Assembly (NCBI GenBank): GCA_012064385.1
Contig: QRDG01000027.1
Location: 1,979,882 to 2,043,881 of the forward strand
From: Puccinellia tenuiflora
Lineage: Eukaryota > Streptophyta > Magnoliopsida > Poales > Poaceae
Direction of reading: 5' to 3'
Length of the DNA stretch: 64,000 nucleotides
Part shown: in pieces, positions 35,341 through 46,338 of the stretch
How positions within the stretch are numbered: the stretch's first letter is position 1
Layout: every line of letters starts with the position of its first letter
Notes under the pieces: generated by a model
The model's input: the letters and a program-made list of their open reading frames with translations, nothing else
Databases searched by the model: none
What the model was told of the DNA's origin: nothing
Made by a program: the position numbers and the translations under genes

Positions 35341-35765
35341 CAAGATGGATCCTGAAGACTGGGAGGAGATGAAAATAAGGCAGCCAGAACCATCCGATTG
35401 TGTCTGTCTGATCAGGTTCTGTACCATGTGATTGATCTGGAATCACCGAATGAAATCTGGGGGAAGTTGGAAGCGCAGTTTCTGGATAAGACCGCGCCCA
35501 ATAAGTTGTATCTGAAATAGGAACTGTATGGCCTGAAGATGCAAGAAGGGGCGGACCTTACTAAACATGTCAATACCTTCAACCGGGTGATCTCAGACCT
35601 AGCACGTACTGAGGTCAAGGTGGAGCGAGGACAGGTCTATTCTTCTGCTTACCTCATTGCCTAAGTCCTACAAGGGCTTGGTTATTACTATGACGTACGG
35701 CAAGACTAGTATTACTGCAAGCGAAGTCAATACAGCGTTGTTATCATATGATCAACGTGAGAAGA
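35341..35765 (+). pseudogene. Copia gag fragment, left part (split by insertion)
   Basis: The plus strand holds the UBN2/gag pattern of Ty1/copia elements: MDPEDWEEM, LSDQVLYHVIDLESP, EIWGKLEAQFLDK, LYLK then a stop (TAG) before ELYGLKMQEGADL, and NTFNRVISDLARTEV. It is broken by at least one stop and several frame changes and has no N-terminus. It ends at LLSYDQREK, where the copia element at 35766-44178 is inserted. The gag continues at 44179. Confidence 0.8.
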
Positions 35766-37661
35766 TGTTGGAGATATGCCCTAGAGGCAAATAAATAAAG
35801 GAGTTTATTATAATATCTCATTAAAAGTTTATAATTAGTTTTATACCATGCTAGAACTGTATTAAGAGGAAACATTAATACAGGTGTGGTATATAAACAA
35901 CCAGGTCCCTGGCATGTATATGGATACGCTAGTTCATTGGTCAACCGATGATTGAGGTTTCCCAATCATGGGCATTTATGCCAATTGACAATGGAGTCAT
36001 TTCATTGGGTGAATGAAAGTGATGGACGTTACCCAATAGCGATTATAACAACGCGATCAAGTCACAAAGTTCACCGTTGTGATGATTAGGAAACGTGGTA
36101 CTTATTCCTTAGACCGTGAGATAATAATCCTATCAATATCACTGGAGGATGCCTTGACTGTATCAACCGTCACACCGTAACAGGGTGATCATAAAGGTGC
36201 AGCTCAGGTATGCAAAGGTGGTATGTTGAGAAGTATGTATCAAGAAGCGGGATTTGCACCTCTGCGTGATGGAGAGATACTCTGGGCCCACTCGGTGAGT
36301 CTTCATCCAAATAAGCTGCGCAGCGTATGACTAGGTCATGGGGATGAAAGATCACGGGAACGAGTTGAATGAGACTTGACCGGTAACAAGATATAACTGA
36401 GCATGGAGATGCTAAATGATCAGATCTCGGGCAAGCCAGTATCGTGATAGGAAAGGGAATGATAATCTATGTTTATGGTTCAAAGACAAAGTTATTTCGT
36501 GGAATGCACAGGGGTCATTATGGGCATCCCAGTCCCGCTAATGATCATTGATCGGAGAGAGGTCTCGATCATGTCTGGAGTGTTCCCGAACCATAGGATA
36601 ACACACTTAAGGGTTTGACGACGCTAGGAGATCGTTCTGGTAGTGTTGGAATTATCAAAGATAGGATAGGAGAGAACCGGAAGAGTTCCGGAGAAATTCG
36701 AAGGAGTATCGAAGTGATCCGAAAGGAGCTTCGGAGTCACGGGAATTTATATATATGATATGAATATATTAATTGGAGAATTATATATATACATATTGGT
36801 GGAAATAAATTCGATAATGTATAAATAATTAATTGGAGAATTAAATATTTATATATTATAATAAATAAATTAAATAATAGATAAATATATTAATTGGAGA
36901 ATTATATATTTATTTATTGATTTAATAAAGTTATTTATTAATTAAAAATGTTTTAATTCGAATTATGGGGGCAGCCCACCTTAATGGGCCACCTCCGGAA
37001 GGAGGAAGCCCACTAAGGGGGCCGGCCACCCTAGGGCCTAGAGAGGGGGCGGGTGGGCTCCCCGAGCCCTAGTCCAACTCGGACTAGGATCAAGGGGGCC
37101 GGCCGGCCGGCGCACCTCCTCTCCCCTCCCTCTCCTTTAGTCCCACATGGGGGAGCTAAGGAGGTGGGGAGCCCTCCTCCACCTATATATATGGGTGCCA
37201 CGTGGTGATTTTAATTAAGCCAAAAATTGGAGAAAATCCAATAAATCCCACGACACCTCCCACCACCTCTCTCGTACCCGTGGTCCCAAGAAGGACCGCG
37301 CACGAGAGGGATATCTTCCCCGCAGCACGCCGTCGCGCTGCCGGAATTCCACGAGAAGATCTACTTCCACAACCTCGGTGGGATCGGAGGGACCGGGAGT
37401 CGTCGTCATACACCGTACGTGTGTGAGTACTCGGAGGTGCCATTGCGGCACCGGTCGTCGCGCCAGGATCGTCATGACCTTGAGGTCGGCTTCGGATCGA
37501 CTACATCGTCCACGTTCGCTCTCGAACGTTAAACGCTTTCGGTCTACAAGAGGTATGTTGCCGGAACCGTCCCGTTACCGCATTACTAATAGATAGATCC
37601 TGGCTAGTTTTGGTGTTGCGTTAGATAGAATTTTTTTGTTTTCCGTCTACGAACCCCTTCA
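35766..37661 (+). mobile_element. 5' LTR of copia element
   Basis: It runs from TGTTGGAGATATGCCC to TACGAACCCCTTCA. A TATATATAT stretch at 37184-37191 is the best TATA candidate. An AT-rich zone with repeated TTAATTGGAGAATTA (36750-36930) precedes it. It differs from the 3' LTR by scattered substitutions, a small indel near 37187 and a short duplication difference near 37260. Confidence 0.9.
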
Positions 37662-38731
37662 GTGGTATCAGAGCCGATCTATGCGTAGTATTGCTGGTAC
37701 GGTTAGACCACATGTTGAATGTGGGCGTCGATACTATATTTGTTACCCTCTCACGTGCACTTGTTCATACTGTTGGATTGCTTGATGAAGCGGCCCGGAC
37801 CGACTTTACGCATACTCTTATGCGAGACTGGTTCCACGATTAACATATGGCTTGCACCATATAAGTGGGTGGCGGGTGTCTGTCTCTCTAGCAATGGCGG
37901 TATGGCATTTTCAACGGAGGGCCCCGAAAGGGGTGTGATAGAGACAAATATCTTATCGGCGTTGTGGTTGAAGTTCGTAGGTAGAAGTGCGGTTCTCTTA
38001 CTTAAGCCCATACAACCACGTAAAACTTGCAAATAGATAAAGTAGAGGCGTCTAACTTTATTTTGCAGGGGGCGAGTGATATGATATGGTACGGTAAGTA
38101 TTATGCGAAATATTTAGCCGTCATGGTGGAGGCCCCGTAGACCCGGTGCCGGAGCAAGATGGAGATCATGTCGGTGCGCCCTGATGGAGATCAAGGCGCG
38201 ACACCATATCATATCGCATTACATTTTGATGTTAATTGTGTGCTTATATTGCTTGTATTAGATATACGATGGTAGTAATATAAGTTAAATCTCTCAGTTT
38301 AATACCAATTAAAAGTGTTATCCCTTAAGTATGCACCACCAAGAAAGTTCGCCATTGTGGAGGCAGGCCGTGACGATCGGGTGTCAAACACATTTGCGTT
38401 CACATACGGTGGGTGTAAGCCATGTATGCACAACAAGATACTAAGGTTAAATTGGCGAGCCTAGCATGTACAGACATGGTCTCGGAGCACAAGGGATCGA
38501 AAGATCAAGCATGAGTCGCATGAATGTTGCGATCGACATTGTAATGTCCACCTTTGCAGTCATGCAGCTGGCCGTGACGAACGGGGGTTGTATGGTGAAT
38601 AAGGATCGTGTAATCATTAAGACTGTTTTGAGAGATGATTGTCTTAGTGGAGTTATTTTATAATGCAATTATAATTGAACTCATATTATAAACTTTATTT
38701 TCAAACCGTCTTTGCAAAATCCTTGTAGACA

Positions 38732-39450
38732 ATGGCCTTCGACTTTAGCCCTTTCATTTTTGGTGAAAATCTCCGCCTCGATGGGTCCAACTTCACTGGA
38801 TGGTACCAGCTTCTAGTAGATACCTTTGAAAAGAATTCTTTTCTCTATGTGATAGAAGAACCACTAAGAGAACGACCCGATGATTATGAGGGTGAGGATG
38901 CCTATGAAGATTGGCGTGACATCCATGACATCTACATGCGTGTTGAGTGGCTGATGCGTTCCAGCATGACTTATGACTTATGGGTGTAGTTCAGTAACAC
39001 CCGTGCCGATGAGATTGTCAGAAGACTTAAATCCTCTTCGGGGCACAAGTCAGAGTTGCTAGGTTCGAATGTCTGGATGAGTTTCTTTCAACCATGATGG
39101 AAGAAAAGACATGTCTAGATCAACACTTGGTGAAGATGAGTGAGATTCATCGACGCCTCACGCATGTTTGGGACTACTGGATGACCGACGAGACATCAAT
39201 GGATGTGATATTGCGCTCGCTTCCTCTCAGCTATAATAGCTACGTCAGAGACTTTGTGATGAAAGGAGAAGAGTTCACTCTCGTTACATTCCTGGCTCGG
39301 TTGAGGACCGCCAATGTAGAACCAATAGAAGCAGAAATCATCGACCCAGAAGGTATATATGATATACAATTTATAAATGTTTTTCATTCGCACTTGTTGC
39401 ATTGTTGTGAAGTATTTGATACTTATTCTTGTTTATGAAAACAGAACCGA
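38732..39450 (+). pseudogene. Copia gag remnant inside the inner element
   Basis: The ATG at 38732 opens a gag-like frame: ENLRLDGSNFTGWYQLL, then the D-rich YEDWRDIHDIYMRVEWLM stretch, ending at TAG 38987-38989 after TYDLWV. The homologous continuation is shifted in frame near 39040 and resumes as STMMEEKTCLDQHLVKM to LRTANVEPIEAEI. This is the UBN2-type N-terminal gag. No zinc knuckle follows. From 39450 to 42289 no coding sequence is recognised. Confidence 0.75.
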
Positions 39451-42289
39451 CTATGCATGTGGCTTGGAATGGACAAGGCGCCAATGGATGATTGGGAGCT
39501 ATCAAGGAGTTGATGCTGGAGACTCCCTTTCTATACATTTATCGTTTTTAGAGGATTTGAGCAAATTTTGTAATCGATTAGAGTGTGGACTATATTAGTG
39601 TGTTTTGCATTTCACAAGACAAGTTATTCATGTAAAGACAAGGACTTGTTCTATATTATGAATAAATATCTTTTGTGGTCATATTTCAATTATGAGTATG
39701 TTATTCTTATCTTGACGATAAATAAATAGGAATGTTTATAAATCGTGCTAAATAAAATCCGTAGCCAAAATAATGAATTCACGATGTTGCTTTAGTCTTG
39801 ATGGTAATGTGTAAAACACATATGCCTCCTTTTGCCCCGATGGAAAATATGACTAAAACGCCACACCTGGTGTGCCGTAAAATGCTATAAGTCGTTTGTG
39901 ATTAATTCTCATTACATTGAATAAATGAGAATCATTATTTTGAAGAGTCCATCATAAATCTAAGTGAAACAATAGGGTTTACTTGAATTATGACTTGGAA
40001 ATATTTGATGGAGATCAAAAGGAATTTCGGATTAATATGGATATTAAATTTTAACAAAAAAATTGAGTCTCTGCGATTGGATCAAAGTGACAAGATATTT
40101 GAGTTATAATTTTAGCATGAGGGTCTATGAAAAGAGTTTCATAAAATACAATTTTGGAATTGTTCAATGTGATTGATTTATTCTAAATATTGTAAATCAC
40201 ACTTTATAGAATATCGTGTGGTAATAAAGTGATCTCTTAGTAGGGTTAATAATATCATTAGAATTATCAATTAGAAATAGCGAAATACCCCTCACAAGGG
40301 CCTATGTGTTATTCGTAGAAACGCATCCATATGAATTATGGGAAGTCATATTTTCAATGTGATTGGAACTATAGCGAATAAATAAATTTTGTAGAATATT
40401 CACATGTGAGTGTGAATGTGCCTTCCACCAAAACCAAAGAAGGGTAAATATAGTATTTACTAAAAGGTTAGTATTTTATCATGAAGGGGTTGTCATGATA
40501 AAAAGTTGCTGGAATTAAATATAGTAGAAGCTAAAATAAGGTTAATCACCTCGCCTTCGAAGTGTCGAATTGTGCGTCGGAATGTGTTCCGGTAAAATGT
40601 GTACTTTACACATAAAGGAAAAAGTAATGATGGTGATCATAATGTTTCCGATTAAAGCTTTACTAATAAGGCCGTAGGATTAAAGAATAAATCTTTGCCA
40701 CGGGGCAAATTGATTATTCATGATTTACATGTCATGACCGAGAAACATGACATACCTACGAACTACAAAATAAATAGTGACCCTGAAATACGATTATGAC
40801 TAGGAGTCATTATAAATCCAATTTTAAGTATAGGATCGCAAAGGAAGTTTTTTGCTTGATCCCGTTGAGTGATTTTATCACTTGATATCTTTTAAGGAGT
40901 TAAAAGAAAGGAAATAATACTTAGAACGACGCAATGCACATTTTGTCAAGAAGTGTGTCTTGGACAAAATTAAAAAAAAGGGCAATTGATCACTTAAATG
41001 TGATGATGCTCGCGTTCGTTGGATTATCACTAGCATGGTACTAGTGCATCGTATATGGAATCTCGACTTGAAGAGTTATTCAAAGAAATTTTGGAAATGT
41101 CCAAAATATCGAGGAATTTGCTGTTGCAAATTTTGAGTGGGAGCTAATTGATATAAATATGTGTGTGACATATTTTAAGTAGGAGCAAATTGATCTCCAT
41201 GATCAAATATGTGGGTAATATGTTTTTGAGTGGGAGCCAATTAGGGTTCTCATGATTTAACATATGGGTAACATATTTGAGTGGGAGCTTAACAACATCT
41301 TGTGTATGCAAGTGGGCATATTGTGAATGTTGGTGGTATTTCAGTATTAGAAGTATAAGTTCGAATTTATGAAGGAGTTTATAAATTGAACATCTATCTA
41401 GATAGATAGAGTCAAGTAGCATTTTGCCTAAATAAGATTGAGAAGAAGTTCTGAATGGAACAAGTAAATGACAGAGGTTCTTACTTGTACAAGTAACTGA
41501 TGGAGGTTCTTACTTGTAAAATTTGGGCAGGATATTGAGTTGAAAATCAATGTGTAATAATAGTGGTTGGAAGATATGTTGTAGGAACTATGCCTGAGCC
41601 ATAGATGTCAACATATAAAACCATATTATGTGCTTGATGAAATGTGACCCAAGTTCTTTGTTAAAAGAACATGTTCTGAAGTGATTAGGAGTAATTCACT
41701 GAACATGAGTTGAGTAATTTTCTCTAGCATCTAAAGGATAGAGCTATGCGAAATAATTCTAGGGATTGGTGGACTTAGATATAATTGTTATAAATTCCAG
41801 ACACCAAACTAGAACAGAAAATCTCGTAAAATCAGAGGCACAACGAAAGCATGGCTATTTCATCGAAGTGGTGTAAACAAACACTATCGATTTGAAGTCT
41901 ACATAGAAGTATATGATTACTTTGAGGATTAGCCAAAATATGTTGTTTAAAGTTGAGGTAATTTTGTTTCCTAGTTGAGTGTGTTTCTGGTGCATATGAC
42001 ATTGATTAAATTCCGTCTAAATGATCAGGAATCATGTGAGCACAGGAGGAAACGAATAGGTCTCACTCTACAACCGAACATATTTTAGGTTCATCATGGA
42101 GATGATGGCGTAATGTCAAATTAGGTGACATTAAAGTTTTGCAAAGTATAAATGGATCTGAGTAGCACAGACCATTGACGATCAACCTCCTCCACTGGCA
42201 AGCATAATCTGGAAGCACGAGTCAAGTGTGGTACAGTAATTGGTAACAAATGCAACTAGTTTATTTGTACTCTAGTGCAAGTGGGAGAC
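39451..42289 (+). other. Non-coding interior of the copia element
   Basis: This AT-rich stretch holds no domain. Recurrent phrases such as GAGTGGGAGC (near 41130, 41190, 41230, 41280) look like repeated polypurine-tract-like segments. The real polypurine tract is at about 42278-42289, next to the 3' LTR. It looks like decayed pol and leader sequence of a non-autonomous copia element. Confidence 0.5.
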
Positions 42290-44178
42290 GGTTGGAGATA
42301 TGCCCTAGAGGCAAATAAATAAAGGAGTTTATTATAATATCTCATTAAAAGTTTATAATTAGTTTTATACCATGCTAGAACTGTATTAAGAGGAAACATT
42401 AATACAGGTGTGGTATATAAACAACCAGGCCCCTGGCATGTATATGGATACGCTAGTTCATTGGTCAACCGATGATTGAGGTTTCCCAATCATGGGCATT
42501 TATGCCAATTGACAATGGAGTCATTTCATTGGGTGAATGAAAGTGATGGACGTTACCCAATAGCGATTATCACAACGCGATCAAGTCACAAAGTTCATCG
42601 TTTGTGATGATTAGGAAACATGGTACTTATTCCTTAGACCGTGAGATAATAATCCTATCACTATCACCGGAGGATGCCTTAACTGTATCAACCGTCACAC
42701 CGTAACAGGGTGATCATAAAGGTGCAGCTCAGGTATGCAAAGGTGGTATGTTGATAAGTATGTATCAAGAAGCGGGATTTGCACCTCCGCGTGACGGAGA
42801 GATACTCTGGGCCCACTCGGTGAGTCTTCATCCAAATAAGCTGCGCAGCGTATGACTAGGTCATGGGGATGAAAGATCACGGGAACGAGTTGAATGAGAC
42901 TTGACCGGTAACGAGATAGAACTGAGCATGGAGATGCTAAATGATCAGATCTCGGGCAAGTCAGTATCGCGATAGCAAAGGGAATGAGAATCTATGTTTA
43001 TGGTTCAACGACAAAGTTATTTCGTGGAATGCACATGGGTCATTATGGGCATCCCAGTCCCGCTAATGATCATTGATCGGAGAGAGGTCTCGATCATGTC
43101 TGGAGTGTTCCCGAACCGTAGGGTAACACACTTAAGGGTTTGACGACACTAGGAGATCGTTCTGTTAGTGTTGGAATTATCAAAGATAGGATAGGAGAGA
43201 ACCGGAAGAGTTCCAGAGAAATCCGAAGGAGTATCGGAGTGATCCGGAAGGAGTTTCGGAGTCACGGGAATTTATATATATGATATGAATATATTAATTG
43301 GAGAATTATATATATTCATATTGGTGGAAATAAATTCGATAATGTATAAATAATTAATTGGAGAATTAAATATTTATATATTATAATAAATAAATTAAAT
43401 AATAGATAAATATATTAATTGGAGAATTATATATTTATTTTTTGATTTAATAAAAGTTATTTATCAATTAAAAATGTTTTAATTCGAATTATGGGGGCAA
43501 CCCAGCTTAATGGGCCACCTCCAGAAGGAGGAAGCCCACTAAGGGGGTCGGCCACCCTAGGGCCTAGAGAGGGGGCGGGTGGGCTCCCCGAGCCCTAGTC
43601 CAACTCGGACTAGGATCAAGGGGGCCGGCCGGCCGGCGCACCTCCTCTCCCCTCCCTCTCCTTTAGTCCCACATGGGGGAGCTAAGGAGGTGGGGAGCCC
43701 TCCTCCACCTATAGTGATTTTAATTAAGCCAAAAATTGGAGAAAATCCAATAAATCCCACGACACCTCCCACCACCTCTCCACCTCTCTCGTACTCGTGG
43801 TCCCAAGAAGGACCGCGCATAAGAGGGATATCTTCCCCGCAGCACGCCGTCGCGCTGTCGGAATTCCGCCAGAAGATCTACTTCCGCAACCTCGGTGGGA
43901 TCGGAGGGACCGGGAGTCGTCGTCATACACCGTACGTGTGTGAGTACTCGGAGGTGCCATTGCGGCACCGGTCGTCGTGCCAGGATCGTTACGACCTTGA
44001 GGTCGGCTTCGGATCGACTACATCGTCCACGTTCGCTCTCGAACGTTAAACGCTTTCGGTCTACAAGAGGTATGTTGCCGGAACCGTCCCGTTACAGCAT
44101 TACTAATAGATAGATCCTGGCTAGTTTTGGTGTTGCGTTAGATAGAATTTTTTTCTTTTCTGTCTACGAACCCCTTCA
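42290..44178 (+). mobile_element. 3' LTR of copia element
   Basis: It ends in the same TACGAACCCCTTCA as the 5' LTR. Its first base is G where the 5' LTR has T, so the terminal TG is changed to GG. About 17 bases, covering the TATATATGGGTGCC stretch present at 37187-37203 in the 5' LTR, are missing near 43713. A 9-base CTCTCCACC duplication occurs near 43775. Confidence 0.88.
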
Positions 44179-45030
44179 GAAGGAAGTTTCTGTAGATGGC
44201 TCTGCTGGTGTGGTTGATGGTCGAGCACTGATGATTGGAAACAACAGTGGTGGCAAGTCGAAGGGAAAAGATAAGAAGAAGGTCCAGTGTTTCAGTTGTA
44301 AGGAGTGGGGTCATATCAGGAGGAACTGTCCAACGTGGAAGAAGGCTGATGGAACCGCAAATGTTGTTGTTAACTCCGATGATAGCGAACTTCTGGCTCT
44401 GGAAAGCGAATTGTTTGATGAAGTGTGGATTTTGGATTCAAGGAGCTCTTTTCACGTGATGTCTAACAAGGAGTGGTTCTCATCCTATAAGTCTGGTGAT
44501 TTTGGAGTAGTCTACGTACCAAGTTGATGGGGTGTCTAAACGCATCAAGGGCATGAGAGATATCAATATGAAGACTCAAGAGGAAGGCGAACTGGTGCTT
44601 CGAGATGTTAGATATGTGCCAAGTGCTAAGAGGAATCTAATCTCGCTTGGGAAACTTCATGGTAATGGTTATCTCTATCGTGTGGACAGGGATAAATTAA
44701 CCATGAGGATCAAGAAGAACAAGGAGCTGGTGATGAAGGGCAGAAGGGCTGGGAACAACTTGTACAAGGTGCAAGTATGCATTGTTCCAGTTGGAGCTAA
44801 GAATGAGGCGGTGACAGGAGCAGTCGGGGCAACCGAGTCCGGTGAGGATTCGAATGCTGACTCATGCAAGTGAGCAAAAACAAGACCAAGTTCAACATAC
44901 ACAGGTGTTCGCGCGAAGACGGCGATCTCAAGTTGGCGGCATATTCGTTAAGGTGGAGTTTGTTGTATTTTGTGCGGAATATGTATTAGGCTATAGTTGC
45001 ACTTGGGTACGCGGTAGGTTGTAGTGTTGG
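44179..45030 (+). pseudogene. Copia gag-protease-pre-integrase fragment, right part
   Basis: It continues the gag interrupted at 35765. A CCHC zinc knuckle CFSCKEWGHIRRNC is followed by a protease-like WILDSRSSFHV, where the usual D-S-G is D-S-R. A stop at 44525 follows. The next frame (44532-44873) carries the GAG-pre-integrase pattern VRYVPSAKRNLISLGKL. Integrase, RT and RNase H are missing. The end near 45030 may be the 3' internal edge, but no LTR was identified. Confidence 0.8.
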
Positions 45031-45421
45031 AGTAGAACACTATAACCAGGGCCTAGTATATGAAGACACCGTGGGTAGCCAAAATATACTATGACAAGAA
45101 AAGTAGGTTAGACATAAGATCGAGTTTAGAGGACGGTCTGGCGCCCATGACAGGGGTGCCGGATCGGCGTGGCGTCTGAAGATCTGTATTGTCTGTATAC
45201 CGAGGCGGGCTTGTCGTCGACGGTATTTTGATTAGTATATGGGGAGGATCGCCCGTTAAGCATGCCTCGCAGATGTAGGCGTTGATCGCTGAACTGCGTT
45301 ACCAAACGTCGTATGTCCACTACATTATGCAATGGTCTTTCTGCGTATTTTATAACAGGTACATCGTGCAATTCTTGAAAATCTATATAGGAGGCGATGT
45401 GAGGCGATGGTGCACAAGTTG
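45031..45421. other. Spacer and 3' UTR of the cysteine-rich peptide gene
   Basis: No known repeat was recognised. The upper part should hold the 3' UTR of the minus-strand peptide gene. A minus-strand open stretch of 107 codons (45126-45449) overlaps the end of that gene in another frame and shows no domain. Confidence 0.35.
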
Positions 45422-45913
45422 TCAGTCCAGGGGAGAAGTCTTGATACATTCAACCTTGCAAGATTGGAGTGATGCATAGCAATGGTTGTCTGTTAAACAA
45501 CAGTAGTAGCAGGTCTCAAAACCCTCGCACGCGTGACCACGGACACACAGTCCGTCAGGTAAACTGATCTTAACGCTTTCCACGTCTTCCAGTATTCTGC
45601 CTATGGAACACAAAATCAATTAATATTCATATTAGTCTCTGTTTATAAACCAAGAATTCGTACAACTAACAAACTAAATACAGAATCACTCCCAAAAGGC
45701 GTAAGCACTTCTCAATATAAAAATAAAAACGATGCATACCATGAGCGTTAACTGCTTGATAATGGAAGACTAGTGTTGGAATGAAAAGTCAACTGAAGCA
45801 TCAAATTAGGTACTATATCGGGAGAACTTACAGTGCACATGGGTAGTGATGCACGTGAGAAGAAGCACCAACAGTATGATTGGTGTAAGGAGTCGGTTCC
45901 TATACTTGTCCAT
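45422..45913 (-). CDS. Secreted cysteine-rich peptide, MEG/ESF1-like (2 exons)
   Basis: The 86-residue product is a small secreted peptide of unknown target. Exon 1 (45913-45832) begins ATGGACAAGTATAGG and encodes a signal peptide with hydrophobic core TPIILLVLLLTCI. The donor is T/GTAAGT. Exon 2 (45600-45422) follows the acceptor CCATAG in matching phase (T+GC gives Cys28). The mature part has Cys at 46, 52, 58, 61, 62, 68, 75 and 79, i.e. C-x5-C-x5-C-x2-CC-x5-C-x6-C-x3-C, with the CYYCC and CYASLQSC blocks. The signal-peptide exon plus one Cys-rich exon, and the CYxCC pattern, resemble maize MEG1 and ESF1 peptides, which act in endosperm/embryo nutrient or signalling roles. That role is inference. 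The gene sits between transposon relics. Confidence 0.62.
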
Positions 45914-46014
45914 TGAGAATTTGATTGTGTGGTCTTCGTCTATATATCTTCTATCTATAGTAAAGTAGGTTTTTCTCATAAACAATGACACATGTGTCTT
46001 CGTTCGGGAGTCCT

Positions 46015-46026
46015 AATATATATACC
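46015..46026 (-). promoter_or_regulatory. Candidate TATA box of the cysteine-rich peptide gene
   Basis: The minus strand reads GGTATATATATTAGG about 100 bases upstream of the ATG at 45913. That would put transcription start near 45985 and give a leader of about 70 bases. A second TATA-like stretch (GATATATAG, near 45945) is too close to the ATG to be the main one. Confidence 0.45.
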
Positions 46027-46072
46027 CTACAATCAACGTGAGGTACAGGGGCAAAGAACTAAAGCGTGCAAT

Positions 46073-46338
46073 CTAAACAAATCGCTAAAATGAAGGCTCT
46101 TTCTATTTTGCAAGGATATCGTCCCTGCCAATCGTTGTATTTGTGATATGATTCGATATTCCTTAAACAATCTCTAGTCAATTAACAGCGGTAGGGATCG
46201 GACCCTAAACAGATCGGTGAAATCACGGTCTTTCTATTTTTGCAAAGATATCATCCCGGCCAATCGTTGTATTTATGTGATATATGATTCGCTATTCCTT
46301 AAACGATCTCTAGTCAACACTGCTAGGGATCGTACCCG
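46073..46338. repeat. 133-bp tandem duplication upstream of the peptide gene
   Basis: Two diverged copies run from TAAACAAATCGCTAAAA (46073) and TAAACAGATCGGTGAAA (46206). Both contain CCAATCGTTGTATTT and the CCTTAAAC to CTCTAGTCAA segment, and both end near GGGATCG. The pair begins about 50 bases upstream of the TATA box of the cysteine-rich peptide gene, so it may be part of its promoter. Confidence 0.8.

Larger units (their letters stand above)
35766..44178 (+). mobile_element. Non-autonomous Ty1/copia element (BARE/Angela-related LTRs)
   Basis: Two LTRs of about 1.89 kb (35766-37661 and 42290-44178) enclose a 4.6 kb interior. The LTR start TGTTGGAGATATGCCCTAGA resembles BARE-1/Angela/WIS. 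The primer site TGGTATCAGAGCC follows the first LTR, and the tract AAGTGGGAGACG precedes the second. The flanks GAAGA (35761-35765) and GAAGG (44179-44183) match at four of five bases. It is inserted in another copia gag. Only a broken gag is recognisable inside, with no protease, integrase or RT, so it depends on other elements. Confidence 0.92.

Noticed and set aside
37719..38036. 105-codon plus-strand ORF after the copia 5' LTR
   Set aside because: It lies in the leader of the element and does not match gag; the real gag remnant starts at 38732.
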